A DNA stretch of 64,000 nucleotides from Trichormus variabilis 0441 (GCF_009856605.1 NZ_CP047242.1:4160001-4224000); one strand, 5' to 3'. Positions 26,342-37,158 are shown, numbered from the stretch's first letter. The notes: generated by a model not told the origin, from the sequence alone. Numbers and translations are program-made.

Positions 26342-27367
26342 CTAACTAGAAACCATCGCTACCTTAATTACCTTCCGCGCTTTCATATCATCAAATACTT
26401 GCTCTAAATCTTTTAAGGGACGCTGTTCACTAATTAATAATTCAAAAGGGATTTTACGGCTAGCTATGAGAGCCAGTGCTGCGCGGACATATTCAGGGGT
26501 GTTATGAAAAACTCCTTTGAGGGTGAGTTCGCTGTAGTGCATTTGTTCTGTATTCACTGTAATTGTTGTATCTCGTGGACAACCACCAAATAAGTTGACG
26601 ATCGCACCAGGACGAGCGCAGGCGAGCGCAGTTTCCCAAACCTTGGGTACACCAGTCGCTTCAATCACTACATCCGCACCCCAGCCTTGGGTGAGGTCTT
26701 TTACCGTACCAGGAATATCCGGATTTTGATGATAATTAAAGGTTTTAGCTGCACCCAACTTTTGACCAATTTCTAGTCTTTGGTCGTTACCACCCCACAA
26801 CAATACCTCCACGTTATCAGCTAAAGTAGCCACAAACATTAACCCAATTGCCCCATCTCCCAAGACAACAACCTTGTCTTGAGGTTTAATCTGAGAACGA
26901 GCTACCCCATGCAGGACGCAAGCCAAGGGTTCAGTCATGGCGGCTAATGGTAAAGGCAACTCATCAGGAATCTGCAATAAATTATGCTGTACTATGGGTG
27001 CGGGGATTTTTAAGTATTCAGCAAATGTGCCATTATTCCAAGTCAAGTTGGGACATAGGGAATATTCTTGGCGTTGACAAAAAAAACATTTCATGCAGGG
27101 TGCAGAATTATTGGCAACTACGCGATCGCCTATTTGCCAACCCGTCACACCCGCACCCACTGCCACAATTTCCCCGGCTGCTTCATGACCAAATAAAGTA
27201 GGCAGTTTTAACATCTTGGCATGACCACCACGCCGCCAGACTTTTAAATCTGTGCCACAGGTTGTTGCTGCTCCCACTTTAATTACCACTTCCCCAACCT
27301 CTGGAGATGGGTCAGCAAGCTGTTCTAAGCGTAAATCTTCTTGACCATAAAGCAAGGCTGCTAACAC
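26342..27367 (-). CDS. Zinc-dependent medium-chain alcohol dehydrogenase
   Basis: The 341-residue enzyme belongs to the Zn-MDR superfamily. The catalytic zinc site is seen in CGTDLKVWRRGGH (Cys about 37) and FGHEAAG (His about 60). The structural zinc site is C-x2-C-x2-C-x7-C in CMKCFFCQRQEYSLC (about 90-104). A Rossmann NAD(P)-binding fold follows (VVVLGDGAIGLM, about 165). GADVVIEATGVPKVWETAL and LFGG are typical of sorbitol/threonine dehydrogenase-like proteins. The substrate is unknown. The gene converges with the glycosyltransferase gene. A MITE lies 74 bp upstream of ATG 27367. Confidence 0.92.
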   Translation of the reverse strand: MLAALLYGQEDLRLEQLADPSPEVGEVVIKVGAATTCGTDLKVWRRGGHAKMLKLPTLFGHEAAGEIVAVGAGVTGWQIGDRVVANNSAPCMKCFFCQRQEYSLCPNLTWNNGTFAEYLKIPAPIVQHNLLQIPDELPLPLAAMTEPLACVLHGVARSQIKPQDKVVVLGDGAIGLMFVATLADNVEVLLWGGNDQRLEIGQKLGAAKTFNYHQNPDIPGTVKDLTQGWGADVVIEATGVPKVWETALACARPGAIVNLFGGCPRDTTITVNTEQMHYSELTLKGVFHNTPEYVRAALALIASRKIPFELLISEQRPLKDLEQVFDDMKARKVIKVAMVSS

Positions 27368-27701
27368 AGCTTTAACCCATAAAACTTAGTTTTTCATGAT
27401 TGTATCAGGAGAAGTGGGTATCGGTGAGGTATGAAAGTAAGGGAATTCCAGATAAAAAAATATCCAAAATATAGGGTGTATCAGCGTAATAAAACTTAAA
27501 TATACTCAGAAATTATTCATACTGATGCACCTCACCAAACTATCAATTTCCGATAATTTATTTTCTAGTTTTCCCTAATCACACTTTTGCCATTGGCTAA
27601 ATAGGAAAAACGGTATTTATGCTGATGATCACTGTAAAAAATATAGACATCATATGTAATTAAACATACCCGTTAAACCGAAGTATCGGGGATTTAAATA
27701 C
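27368..27701. other. Spacer between the dehydrogenase and the TPS locus, holding MITE copy B
   Basis: The 334-bp divergent spacer holds MITE family 1 copy B (27441-27575). The remaining AT-rich sequence (27576-27701) must contain the promoter of the tpsB-tpsA array. I see no clear operator. Confidence 0.5.
27441..27575. mobile_element. MITE family 1, copy B
   Basis: The 135-bp element has terminal inverted repeats GGGAATTCCAGATAAA at the left, against a right end that reads inward as GGGAAAACTAGAAAATAAA. The core is palindromic (TAGGGTGTATCAG ... CTGATGCACCT). TAA flanks both ends and may be a target duplication. No open frame. It is homologous to 17730-17866 and partly to 44653-44854. Confidence 0.75.
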
Positions 27702-29468
27702 ATGAATGTACATTCAAAATTATTAGTTCAATATACAGAAAATTCCCTAATTAAACTCAAACTTATAAAATATGCTTTTGTGATAGCAGCAGTATTGTGG
27801 GACTATCATCAGGCGATCGCCCAAACTCCTGACCCTAGCTCCTTGCCAAAGGATCGTTTAGAAGATATTCCTACTAGGACTTTACCGTCGGAAGTATTAC
27901 AAAAACCATCAGATCAAGAGCAATTGCCTACTCCAACGGATTTACCAGAGCAGCAAGATCCAGTACAAAATGATACTAATGCCAAATTTCGAGTTGATCG
28001 GATTGAAGTTGTTGGTAGTAAGGTTTTCCCACCAGAAAAATTTGCCTCTATTACAGATCCTTTTGTAGGACGAGAAGTATCATTTGCAGAACTGTTGCAA
28101 GTTAGAGATGCTATCACCAAACTCTACACTGATAACGGCTATGTAACGACAGGGGCTTTAATTACACCGCAAACAGTAGAAGCTGGAGTTATTACTATTC
28201 AGATAGTAGAAGGCAGTTTGCAGGAAATTAAGATTGTTGGTAATCGGCGACTGCGTAGTCAATACATTCGCGATCGCATCCAACTAGGTGCTAGTAAACC
28301 TCTGAATGTACCGCGCTTAATAGAAAAGCTACAAATTCTGCGTCTCGATCCCCGTATTCAAAATTTGTCAGCCGAGTTACAAATGGGTGTAGCGCCTGGA
28401 ACTAACATCTTGCAAGTTGAGGTACAAGAAGCCGATACCTTCTCGCTGACAGCAACGTTAGATAATGGGCGATCGCCTAGTGTGGGTAGTTTTCGCCGGG
28501 GGGTAAATCTGCAAGAGGCAAATTTACTCGGTTTAGGTGACACTCTCAGCGTAGGATATAGCAATACAGACGGCAGTAATAGCATTAATTTAAATTACCA
28601 GTTGCCAATTAATACCCATAATGGTACTGTATCCTTCGGTCTTAATCAGGGGTGGAACCGTGTAATTGAAGACCCATTCAGCGTCCTAGATATTCAATCA
28701 AACACGACCTCTTATGAATTCGGTTATCGGCAGCCACTAATCCAAAAGCCAACCCAGGAATTAGCGGTGGGGCTATCTTTCTCACGCCAAGAAAGCCAAA
28801 CTGAGTTAGGGCTAGATAATATTGGTGGGTTTCCTTTATCACCTGGTGCGGATGCAGAAGGAAGAACGAAGATTTCTGCCTTGCGCTTTACTCAGGAGTA
28901 TACTCAACGCAGCAATGAGCAAGTTTTTGCAGCGCGATCGCAATTTAGCTTGGGCGTAAATTGGTTCGATGCTAATGTGAATGAGGATGAACCAGATAGT
29001 CGCTTTTTTGCTTGGCGGGGACAGGCGCAGTGGGTAAAGCAGTTAGCCCCAGACACCCTATTTTTAGCTAGAGGCGATATCCAACTAGCCTCAACTTCCT
29101 TAGTACCCTTGGAACAATTTGGTCTTGGTGGTCAGTTGAGTGTCCGAGGTTATCGCCAAGATACATTACTTACAGATAATGGTTTATTGTTGTCTGGGGA
29201 ATTGAGATTACCGATTTTCCGTGCTGCCAAATTGGGAGGCGTGCTACAACTAACACCTTTTATGGACGTAGGTACAGGCTGGAATACCCAAGGCAATAAC
29301 CCATCACCAAGTACCTTTGTGGGTACCGGGTTAGGGCTGCTATGGAAACAAGGGGATAGTTTCTCAGCTAGGCTAGACTGGGGTATTCCTTTAACATCCG
29401 TAGATGGTGAAAAGCGATCGCTCCAAGAAAATGGGCTGTACTTTTCAATACACTATACGCCATTTTAA
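27702..29468 (+). CDS. TpsB outer-membrane transporter (ShlB/FhaC/HecB family)
   Basis: The 588-residue protein has an N-terminal signal-like segment (about 20-41, ending AIAQ) and a Pro/Gln-rich linker (about 42-90). Two POTRA domains follow (about 95-172, starting FRVDRIEVVGSKVF; and about 173-250, VEGSLQEIKIVGNRRLRSQYI), then a 16-strand-type beta-barrel domain (255-588). The conserved barrel motif VRGYRQ is at 481-486, and the chain ends in an aromatic Phe, as outer-membrane barrels do. TpsB proteins bind the TPS domain of TpsA partners in the periplasm and pass them through the outer membrane. Five tpsA-type genes follow directly on the same strand, and this is the only transporter in the set. 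Confidence 0.95.
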   Translation: MNVHSKLLVQYTENSLIKLKLIKYAFVIAAVLWDYHQAIAQTPDPSSLPKDRLEDIPTRTLPSEVLQKPSDQEQLPTPTDLPEQQDPVQNDTNAKFRVDRIEVVGSKVFPPEKFASITDPFVGREVSFAELLQVRDAITKLYTDNGYVTTGALITPQTVEAGVITIQIVEGSLQEIKIVGNRRLRSQYIRDRIQLGASKPLNVPRLIEKLQILRLDPRIQNLSAELQMGVAPGTNILQVEVQEADTFSLTATLDNGRSPSVGSFRRGVNLQEANLLGLGDTLSVGYSNTDGSNSINLNYQLPINTHNGTVSFGLNQGWNRVIEDPFSVLDIQSNTTSYEFGYRQPLIQKPTQELAVGLSFSRQESQTELGLDNIGGFPLSPGADAEGRTKISALRFTQEYTQRSNEQVFAARSQFSLGVNWFDANVNEDEPDSRFFAWRGQAQWVKQLAPDTLFLARGDIQLASTSLVPLEQFGLGGQLSVRGYRQDTLLTDNGLLLSGELRLPIFRAAKLGGVLQLTPFMDVGTGWNTQGNNPSPSTFVGTGLGLLWKQGDSFSARLDWGIPLTSVDGEKRSLQENGLYFSIHYTPF

Positions 29469-29535
29469 TGGCGGCGCTGATACAACCAATGATTTAATAG
29501 CACACTATTTTGGGCATCCTCAATAGCAGGTATAA

Positions 29536-32004
29536 ATGAAAGGCTTGGTGATGAAAGCGACCTCTATTGGCTTGGGAATAGTGCTGTTAATGACAATGCT
29601 ACCGTGCTGTGATCCTGTCAGTGGGCAGGTAATTCCCGATGGTAGTGTGAATACCAGAGTCTCTCAAAGCGGCGATCTCTTCACCATCACTGACGGTAAT
29701 CGAGTAGGAGATAACTTATTTCATAGTTTCAGTCAATTCTCAGTTCCCAGCAACGGCACTGCTTTCTTCAATAACGCCTCAGATGTTCAAAATATTTTTA
29801 GTCGTGTCACAGGAGCCAGTGTTTCCCTAATTGACGGTTTAATACAAGCTAATGGTAACGCTAATCTATTTTTGCTCAATCCCAAGGGAATCATTTTCGG
29901 AGCAAATGCTCAGTTAAATATTGGCGGATCATTCATCAGTACAACTGCCAACAGTATCGAATTTGCCGATGGCATTGAGTTTAGTAGCATCAATTCTCAA
30001 CCTGCTCCATTGTTGAGTATCAATGTTCCCGTTGGTCTACAACTAGGAAACAATCCTGCACCAATTAACCTTCAAGGTACAGGACACACTTTAACCAATA
30101 CCAGTGGACTGACTCTAGCTCCCCTAATTCGGACTCCTCATCCCACAAAACTACAAGTACCATCGGGAAAAACCATAGCCCTAGTCGGCGGTGACATCAA
30201 CCTCAATGGGGCAACCTTAATCGCGGAAACGGGAGGAATAGAATTAGGTAGTGTGATTAGTCCGGGATTAGTCAACCTCATACCTAGCGCCCAGGGCTAC
30301 ACCTTGGGATATAGTAATATACAACACTTTGGCAATATTCAACTAGCCGAGCGATCGCTATTAGATATAAGCGGTGTAAATGCTGGTTCCGTGCAGATTC
30401 GAGGTGGGCAACTGCGATTCACCGACGGTTCTCTAATCCTGTCACAAAATTTCGGCGCTCGCCCTGGTGGTGAAATTCGCCTCCAGACTACAGAATCCAT
30501 TGAATTAATAGGCAGAACATCTGATGTTGGAATCCGGGGTGGGATACGTAGTGAAGCCTTAGGTATAGGAAACAGTAGCAATATCAATATTATTACCCCT
30601 ATTCTCACCGTCAGTCAGGGAGCAGGTGTGACTAACTCAACTCTAGGATCTGCTTCTAGTGGCAATATCAACATTGAAGCAACTGCAACTTACCTCTCCG
30701 GCTTTTCACCCACAAATCCTGTTGAAGTTACCACAATTAATACTTCCACACTAGGCAGTGGAAACGCGGGTGATCTTTTCTTCAATGGCAGTAGTCTATT
30801 AATATCAGATGGTGCTTCACTGTCTTCGACCACCTTTGGCAACGGTTCAAGTGGTAAAGTCACAATTCGCAACACTAATACCACCGTCATCGGAGAAAGT
30901 CCCTCTGAACTGTACAGCAACATTAGCTCAACGACATTTGCAACTGGAAATGCTCAAACCCTGACCCTAGATACTAAGAACTTACAAATCTTGGATGGGG
31001 GAGCAGTGGCCACCACAGCATTTTTTGTAGGTAGTGGCGGAGACTTAAGCATCAACGCCAGCGAATCCATCACCATTAGTGGTCAAGGTCGAACCATTAG
31101 CAGTAGCATTAACGCCTCCACTTTGCGACCCGATCCTTTTTTACGACAAAGATTTGGTCTGCCGGACATACTAACAGCAAATCCCGGCTCTGTCAGCATC
31201 ACCACACCTAAGCTAACATTAACCAACGGTGGAACCGTCGGTGTCACAAATCAAGGTAGCGGCAACGGTGGTAATATGAGCATCGCTACTAATACCATCC
31301 AATTAAAAAATCAAGGTTTTATTCAAGCACAGACAAAATTTGGCAACGGTGGGAATATTCAATTATCTGCAACAGACCTATTGCTATTGCGGCAAAATAG
31401 CCTAATTACCTCCACATCTGGTGGCTCAGGAAATGGAGGTAACATCAACATCAATGCACCCATCATCACGGGACTAGAAAACAGCGACATTATTGCTAAT
31501 GCCATTAGAGGTCAGGGAGGCAATATTCAAATTACCACTCAAGGTATGTTTGGACTAAAATTTCGTGACCAAATCACCCCGGAAAGTGACATTACAGCCA
31601 GTTCCCAATTTGGATTAAGTGGCACAGTCCAAGTTAACACTGTGGGAGTTGACCCAAACTCAGGTTTAGTCGAATTACCAGCCAATGTTACCGATCCATC
31701 CCAGAAAATAGCTACAGGTTGCTCTAATAATCAAGGTAGTAGTTTTATCGCCATAGGAAGGGGTGGAGTACCGCAAAACCCGACACAAGAAATCAGGAGC
31801 GATCGCTCCTGGTCAGACACCCGCGACATCTCTGCATACCGGGAAACACAGACAGTCCAAGCTCAAATCCCGCAACCTCCAGAAACGCTTGTCCAAGCAA
31901 CGTCCTGGCAACGTAACCCTCAAGGTAAAATTGAATTAGTGGTGGCTAAATCACCTCCGCAGATGCCACCAGCCCTAACCTGTGCTGCTGTAGTTGAAAA
32001 TTAA
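29536..32004 (+). CDS. TpsA exoprotein 1 (filamentous-haemagglutinin N-terminal domain)
   Basis: The 822-residue secreted protein has a signal peptide, a TPS domain (about 30-165: NLFHSFSQFSV, IFSRVTG, ANLFLLNPKGIIFG, LNIGGSFI, with the NPxG motif near 115), then a long Gly/Asn/Ser/Thr-rich repetitive region of beta-helix type. The conserved C-terminus includes GRGGVPQNPTQEIRSDRSWSD in outline. The two mature cysteines are about residues 728 (TGC) and 815 (LTC). The signal also has Cys-Cys, presumably removed. ATG 29551 (residue 6) is an alternative start that matches paralogue 3 (MKVTS) and has AAAGG upstream. It is the first of five tandem paralogues after tpsB. The function of the surface protein is unknown (adhesion is plausible). 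Confidence 0.92.
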   Translation: MKGLVMKATSIGLGIVLLMTMLPCCDPVSGQVIPDGSVNTRVSQSGDLFTITDGNRVGDNLFHSFSQFSVPSNGTAFFNNASDVQNIFSRVTGASVSLIDGLIQANGNANLFLLNPKGIIFGANAQLNIGGSFISTTANSIEFADGIEFSSINSQPAPLLSINVPVGLQLGNNPAPINLQGTGHTLTNTSGLTLAPLIRTPHPTKLQVPSGKTIALVGGDINLNGATLIAETGGIELGSVISPGLVNLIPSAQGYTLGYSNIQHFGNIQLAERSLLDISGVNAGSVQIRGGQLRFTDGSLILSQNFGARPGGEIRLQTTESIELIGRTSDVGIRGGIRSEALGIGNSSNINIITPILTVSQGAGVTNSTLGSASSGNINIEATATYLSGFSPTNPVEVTTINTSTLGSGNAGDLFFNGSSLLISDGASLSSTTFGNGSSGKVTIRNTNTTVIGESPSELYSNISSTTFATGNAQTLTLDTKNLQILDGGAVATTAFFVGSGGDLSINASESITISGQGRTISSSINASTLRPDPFLRQRFGLPDILTANPGSVSITTPKLTLTNGGTVGVTNQGSGNGGNMSIATNTIQLKNQGFIQAQTKFGNGGNIQLSATDLLLLRQNSLITSTSGGSGNGGNININAPIITGLENSDIIANAIRGQGGNIQITTQGMFGLKFRDQITPESDITASSQFGLSGTVQVNTVGVDPNSGLVELPANVTDPSQKIATGCSNNQGSSFIAIGRGGVPQNPTQEIRSDRSWSDTRDISAYRETQTVQAQIPQPPETLVQATSWQRNPQGKIELVVAKSPPQMPPALTCAAVVEN

Positions 32005-32070
32005 TTAATGTTACAAAACTTACCAAAATGGGAACAATAAATTGCAGGAGAAGAAACAATAACTGGATTC

Positions 32071-34521
32071 ATGAAATTAACTTTTGTCGGGTTTGGTGTG
32101 CTGAGTGTAATCTGGTTATCTGCTGTTTACAACTATAGTGTTCACGCACAAGTAACTCCCGATAATACTCTCAATACTTCTGTTACTTCGACTACTTCCA
32201 TGAGTGGAAGCAATAGTTACACTATCAACAATGGCACTCGTGTTGGGAATAATTTATTTCATAGTTTCAGCCAATTCTCTATACTCAGTGGCGGTTCTGC
32301 TTCATTTGACAATGCCACTGATATCCAAAATATTTTTAGTCGGGTGACTGGTGGTAATATTTCCAACATTGATGGTGACATCAGTGCCAAAGGTAGCGCC
32401 AACTTATTCTTACTCAACCCCGCAGGGGTTATTTTTGGGCAAAATGCCAGCTTAAATATTGGTGGTTCCTTTATAACCACAACTGCTAATAGTATAAAGT
32501 TTGCCGATGGGACAGAATTTAGTGCTTTGCAAGGTGCGGATCAACCTTTGCTGACAATGAGCGCACCAGTGGGCTTGCAAATGGGCAGTAATTCTGCTTC
32601 TATCAAAACTCAAGGAAGAGGATATGCAAATAGCGGTTCTTTTATCGTTCCCACACCCAACTCGACAGAACTACAGGTGAACCCAGGGAAAACCTTAGCA
32701 TTGGTGGGTGGTAATTTACAAATAGACGGGTTTATATTGAATGCTCCAGAAGGGCGGGTAGAACTGGGTAGTACAAACGGAACTGGGCAAGTTAGTTTAA
32801 TCCCAAATGCACAAGGTTATACTCTGGGTCATGAGGATGAACAAATTTTTGGTGATATTCAATTAGCCAAAAAGTCACTTATAAACGTAAGTGGTGTAAA
32901 TTCAGGTTCGGTTCGTCTACAAGCAAGAAATATCCTTTTAACAGACGGTTCATTGATACTTGCACAAAATTATGGCTATCTTCCTGGTGGAGAAATTAGC
33001 CTTCAAGCATCAACAGCAATTGATTTAATTGGCAGAAGTAGTGATGGAAATGTGTTGAGTGGAGTTCGTAGCGAAACTTATGGAATTGGAGCAGGTGGAA
33101 ATATTGGTATTTTTACTCGAAAACTTACTCTCCAAGAAGGAAGTGGTTTAAATAATATAACTTTGGGAACTGCTCCTAGTGGCAATATTGAAATTAATGC
33201 GAAAACAATTGAAATATCAGGTTTTTCGCAAGTAAACCCGAATGGAGTTACTAGCATTGGTACTTTGAGTTTTGCTTCTGGTAGTGCTGGTGATGTATTC
33301 GCTAATAGTGATAATTTACTAATATCCGGTGGAGCTTCCCTTTCTTCGGTTACGTTTGGTAGTGGAAGTAGTGGTAAAGTTTCAATTCGCAATCAAAACA
33401 CCACAGTTATTGGAAACAGCCCTTCAGGATTTGATAGTGCGATTACTTTAGCTACATTCGCGTTCGGAGATAACAAAGATTTGATACTGGATACTGGCAA
33501 ATTACAAATTTTAGATGGGGGAAGAATTGGTTCATCTACACTGTTTGCTGGTAACGGGGGAAATGTAAGTATCAATGCAAGTGAAGCAATCACAATTAGT
33601 GGACGTAACGATAATAACAACAGTGCAATTAATTCTTCCGCAACGCGTCTTAATGCACAGTTGCGTCAATCATTTGGCTTTCCAGATATGCTGACGGCAA
33701 ACGCTGGTAGTCTTAGTATTACGACACCAAATCTGATACTGACGGATGGTGCTACTGTGACTGTAACGAGTGAAGGTACTGGTAATGCCGGCAACCTTAA
33801 CGTTATTGCAGATATTATCCAATTAAAAAATCAGGCGTTGATTCAAGCACAGACCGAATCTGGTAATGGTGGAGATATAGACTTAAAGGTGGGAAGTTTG
33901 CTGTTAATGCGCGATCGCAGTAAGATTACAACCACAGCAGGCAGTACGGGTAATGGCGGCAATATCAACATTAATTCACCCACCATTGTTGGCTTAGAAA
34001 ATAGCGACATCACAGCTAATGCTGTTCGCGGTAAAGGTGGCAATATTAACATCACTACTCAGGGAATTATCGGTTTAGAGTACCGTTCGCAACTAACACC
34101 AGAAAATGATATTACGGCCAGTTCAGAGTTTGGGGTGAATGGTACAGTGCAAGTCGATAACGTCGGTGTAGATCCGAATTCGGGTTTAGTGGCATTACCA
34201 ACCAATTTTACCGATTCATCCCAAAAAATTGCTAGTGGATGTGCAGATAACAGTGGTAGTAGTTTCGTCGCTACAGGACGGGGTGGTGTACCGCAGAATC
34301 CCAATCAGGAATTAAGGAGCGATCGCACCTGGTCAGATATCCGTGATATGTCTGAATACCGCAATACTGGCGCAGTGACAGCACAAATTCCCAAATTTCT
34401 GGTTCTTGTCCAAGCCACTGGTTGGCGACATAATGCTCAAGGAAAAATCGAGTTAGTTGCGGATAAATCTTCTGCTCAGGTGAAACCAGCATTAACCTGT
34501 GCGCCAGTGGCTCAAAGCTAA
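32071..34521 (+). CDS. TpsA exoprotein 2
   Basis: The 816-residue paralogue has a signal of the MKLTFVGFGVLSV class ending VHAQ, unlike the upstream copy's MKATS class, and a TPS domain (NLFHSFSQFSI, ANLFLLNPAGVIFG). The central region resembles copies 1 and 3 (GYTLGHEDEQIFGDIQLAKKSL, DGSLILAQNYG), not copies 4 and 5. The C-terminal block (NVGVDPNSGLVALP, SGCADNSGSSFVATGRGGVP, and a final LTCAPV) keeps the two-cysteine pattern. The spacer upstream (GTTACAAAACTTACC, then GGGAACAATAAAT) is related to those before copies 4 and 5, so the duplication unit includes the intergenic DNA. Presumed TpsB substrate. Confidence 0.92.
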   Translation: MKLTFVGFGVLSVIWLSAVYNYSVHAQVTPDNTLNTSVTSTTSMSGSNSYTINNGTRVGNNLFHSFSQFSILSGGSASFDNATDIQNIFSRVTGGNISNIDGDISAKGSANLFLLNPAGVIFGQNASLNIGGSFITTTANSIKFADGTEFSALQGADQPLLTMSAPVGLQMGSNSASIKTQGRGYANSGSFIVPTPNSTELQVNPGKTLALVGGNLQIDGFILNAPEGRVELGSTNGTGQVSLIPNAQGYTLGHEDEQIFGDIQLAKKSLINVSGVNSGSVRLQARNILLTDGSLILAQNYGYLPGGEISLQASTAIDLIGRSSDGNVLSGVRSETYGIGAGGNIGIFTRKLTLQEGSGLNNITLGTAPSGNIEINAKTIEISGFSQVNPNGVTSIGTLSFASGSAGDVFANSDNLLISGGASLSSVTFGSGSSGKVSIRNQNTTVIGNSPSGFDSAITLATFAFGDNKDLILDTGKLQILDGGRIGSSTLFAGNGGNVSINASEAITISGRNDNNNSAINSSATRLNAQLRQSFGFPDMLTANAGSLSITTPNLILTDGATVTVTSEGTGNAGNLNVIADIIQLKNQALIQAQTESGNGGDIDLKVGSLLLMRDRSKITTTAGSTGNGGNININSPTIVGLENSDITANAVRGKGGNINITTQGIIGLEYRSQLTPENDITASSEFGVNGTVQVDNVGVDPNSGLVALPTNFTDSSQKIASGCADNSGSSFVATGRGGVPQNPNQELRSDRTWSDIRDMSEYRNTGAVTAQIPKFLVLVQATGWRHNAQGKIELVADKSSAQVKPALTCAPVAQS

Positions 34522-34587
34522 TTGCAGTGTCTAGTCAAAACAACATTGTGGGAAACCTAAGCATAAAGTTGAAATGGAGAAGGAGTG

Positions 34588-37080
34588 ATGAAAGTAACTT
34601 CTGTGTGCTTGGGTCTAACTTGTGTGTTCTTAGCTGCTGGAATGTCTTTACCAGCCACTGCTCAAGTGACTTCTGATGATACCACAAACACTACTGTCAA
34701 CCCAAGCGGTAATAATTTTCAGATTATTAACGGTACTGCCAGAGGAAATAATTTATTTCACAGCTTTAGTAATTTCTCTGTACCCAAAGACTCTTCAGCA
34801 ACATTTGACTTAACTAATACACCAAATATTACAAATATATTTAGCCGAGTTACTGGTGGTAATGTTTCTAATATTGATGGAATGATTGAAACTGTTAAGA
34901 GTAATAATCCAGTAAGTTTGTTTTTAATGAATCCGGCAGGGATTGTGTTTGCTCCAAATGCCTCCTTGAATATTGGCGGGTCGTTTGTAGGAACAACGGC
35001 AAATAGTATTAAGTTTGCTGATGGGACAGAGTTTAGTGCCAATAATTCCAGTGTGACACCATTACTGACGATGAGTGTTCCAATTGGCTTGCAAATGGGA
35101 AGTAATCCAAACCCCATCACAGTTCAAGGTACAGGTTATGCCCTAACATCTGTCAGTACCGTTGCCCCCATCACTCAAAGTCCCAGTACCTCAGAACTAA
35201 GGGTAAAGCCAGTAAAGACCTTGGCACTGGTAGGGGGCGACTTAAATCTTACTGGGGCAACCTTGAACGCGCCCGAAGGACGTGTCGAATTGGGAAGTTT
35301 AAGCGGAGTGGGAATGGTCAGTTTGAACCCCATTTCTCAGGGTTATCAGTTAAGTTACGAGGGCGGGCAAAGCTTTGCAGATATCCAACTTACGCAAAAA
35401 TCCTTGCTGACTGTAGGAGCATTATTAAGTGCAGGGGCATTAAATGCTGGTTCGGTACAATTACAGGGAAGGCACATTCAAATCAGTGATGGTTCAATTA
35501 TATTTTCCAAAAATCTGGGAAATGTCGCTGGAGGTGAAATTATTTTACAAGCCTCGGACAGTATCGATATTATAGGTACAACAGCCAACGCCCAAATTCG
35601 CAGTGGCATCCGCTCTGAAGGTTTGAATACTGGCACAGGTTCACCCATCCATATCATCACTCCCCACTTAACCCTCTCACAAGGAGCAGGAGTTAACAAC
35701 AATGCTTTTGGATTTGCTGCCAGTGGTGGGATTCAGATTGATGCACAGACAGTTGAGTTATCTGGTTTTTCTCCCATCAATCCTACAGGAGTAACGTCCC
35801 TGACCATCTCTTCCCGAACTCCCAAGTCAGCAGGCAATCTCTCCATTAACACTAATAGTCTACTGGTTTCTCAGGGAGCAGCCATCTCCTCAGTAGCATT
35901 TGGGACTGGTTCTACAGGGCAAGTCACCATTCGCAGTCAGAATACTACTGTCACGGGAGACAATCCGGCAGGACTCTATAGCAATATTAGTGCAATCACA
36001 TATGGCACAGGCGATGCCCAAACCTTGACGTTAGATACGAAACGATTACAACTACTCGATGGGGGAGTAGTCGCAACCACATCCTTTTTGATTGGTAAAG
36101 CTGGAAATTTAAACATTAACGCGACTGAATCGATTCTGATTGACGGGCGCAGCCAGGCTAACAATAGCAGTATTAACTCAGCCGTCCTGATCCCGCCAGC
36201 ATTAATCAAACAGTTATTCAGGTTGCCTAATATTTTGTCGGCGAATGGTGGAACTGTGAATGTAACCACCCCTACCTTGACGTTAAGCAATGGCGGCGCA
36301 GTTAGTGTGACTAATCAGGGTGCAGGCGATGGGGGCCATATAAACATTACTGCCAATACGGTATTTTTAGATCGTCAAGGTAGCGTTCAAGCTCAAACGT
36401 TGTCGGGCGAGGGCGGTAATATTACCTCACAAGTCAGTGAGCTGCTGTTACTACGTCACAATAGCCTGATTAGTGCGACATCCGGGAATACAGGTAATGG
36501 TGGCAATATTAGCATTAATGCTCCTGTTATCGCTGGGCTAGAAAACAGTGACATTATTGCTAATGCAGTGAAAGGAAGAGGTGGCAATATTGATATCAGG
36601 ACTCAAGGTATTATTGGTCTAGCATTCCGTAATACTCTCACCCCAAGAGTTGAGCAGACCAACGACATCACAGCCAGTTCCGAATTTAACATTAATGGCA
36701 CAGTAAAAATTAATAACGTTGGTGTTGATCCCAATTCGGGTTTAGTTGCACTACCCGCAAATATTATCGATCCATCCCAGCAAATAGCTAGTGGTTGTTC
36801 TGCCGATACTGGCAGTAGTTTCGTCGCCACAGGGCGGGGTGGAATACCGCAAAATCCTAGTCAAGAAATGAGGAGCGATCGCACTTGGTCTGATACCCGT
36901 GATATATCTGCATTCCAAAACAGACAGCAGACACAAGCACAAGCACCCACACAGCCACGAATCCCCGTCCAAGCAAATTCCTGGCATCGTAACAACCAAG
37001 GCAAAATTGAATTAATTGCGGATCAATCCCTAACACAGGGACAAACAGCATTAACCTGCATGGCTATACCCCAGAATTAA
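34588..37080 (+). CDS. TpsA exoprotein 3
   Basis: The 830-residue paralogue has a signal of the MKVTSVCLGLT class ending PATAQ. The start was set at ATG 34588; a GTG one codon upstream (34585) is equally readable, and GGAGAAGGAG lies just before. TPS domain: NLFHSFSNFSV, TNIFSRVTGGNVSNIDG, VSLFLMNPAGIVFAPNASL (a variant NPAG with FAPNA). The central region is like copies 1 and 2. At about residues 735 and 820 it has SGC and LTC, the only cysteines of the mature chain. The C-terminal linker carries a Gln/Ala-rich run (QQTQAQAPTQP) before RIPVQANSWHRN. A serine-rich beta-helix is inferred, not shown. Confidence 0.92.
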   Translation: MKVTSVCLGLTCVFLAAGMSLPATAQVTSDDTTNTTVNPSGNNFQIINGTARGNNLFHSFSNFSVPKDSSATFDLTNTPNITNIFSRVTGGNVSNIDGMIETVKSNNPVSLFLMNPAGIVFAPNASLNIGGSFVGTTANSIKFADGTEFSANNSSVTPLLTMSVPIGLQMGSNPNPITVQGTGYALTSVSTVAPITQSPSTSELRVKPVKTLALVGGDLNLTGATLNAPEGRVELGSLSGVGMVSLNPISQGYQLSYEGGQSFADIQLTQKSLLTVGALLSAGALNAGSVQLQGRHIQISDGSIIFSKNLGNVAGGEIILQASDSIDIIGTTANAQIRSGIRSEGLNTGTGSPIHIITPHLTLSQGAGVNNNAFGFAASGGIQIDAQTVELSGFSPINPTGVTSLTISSRTPKSAGNLSINTNSLLVSQGAAISSVAFGTGSTGQVTIRSQNTTVTGDNPAGLYSNISAITYGTGDAQTLTLDTKRLQLLDGGVVATTSFLIGKAGNLNINATESILIDGRSQANNSSINSAVLIPPALIKQLFRLPNILSANGGTVNVTTPTLTLSNGGAVSVTNQGAGDGGHINITANTVFLDRQGSVQAQTLSGEGGNITSQVSELLLLRHNSLISATSGNTGNGGNISINAPVIAGLENSDIIANAVKGRGGNIDIRTQGIIGLAFRNTLTPRVEQTNDITASSEFNINGTVKINNVGVDPNSGLVALPANIIDPSQQIASGCSADTGSSFVATGRGGIPQNPSQEMRSDRTWSDTRDISAFQNRQQTQAQAPTQPRIPVQANSWHRNNQGKIELIADQSLTQGQTALTCMAIPQN

Positions 37081-37158
37081 TTGCGCCAACACAACCGTTA
37101 CAAAAGACACCACCAAGGGAACAATAAATACGGAATATAACATAAATAATATCGTTCC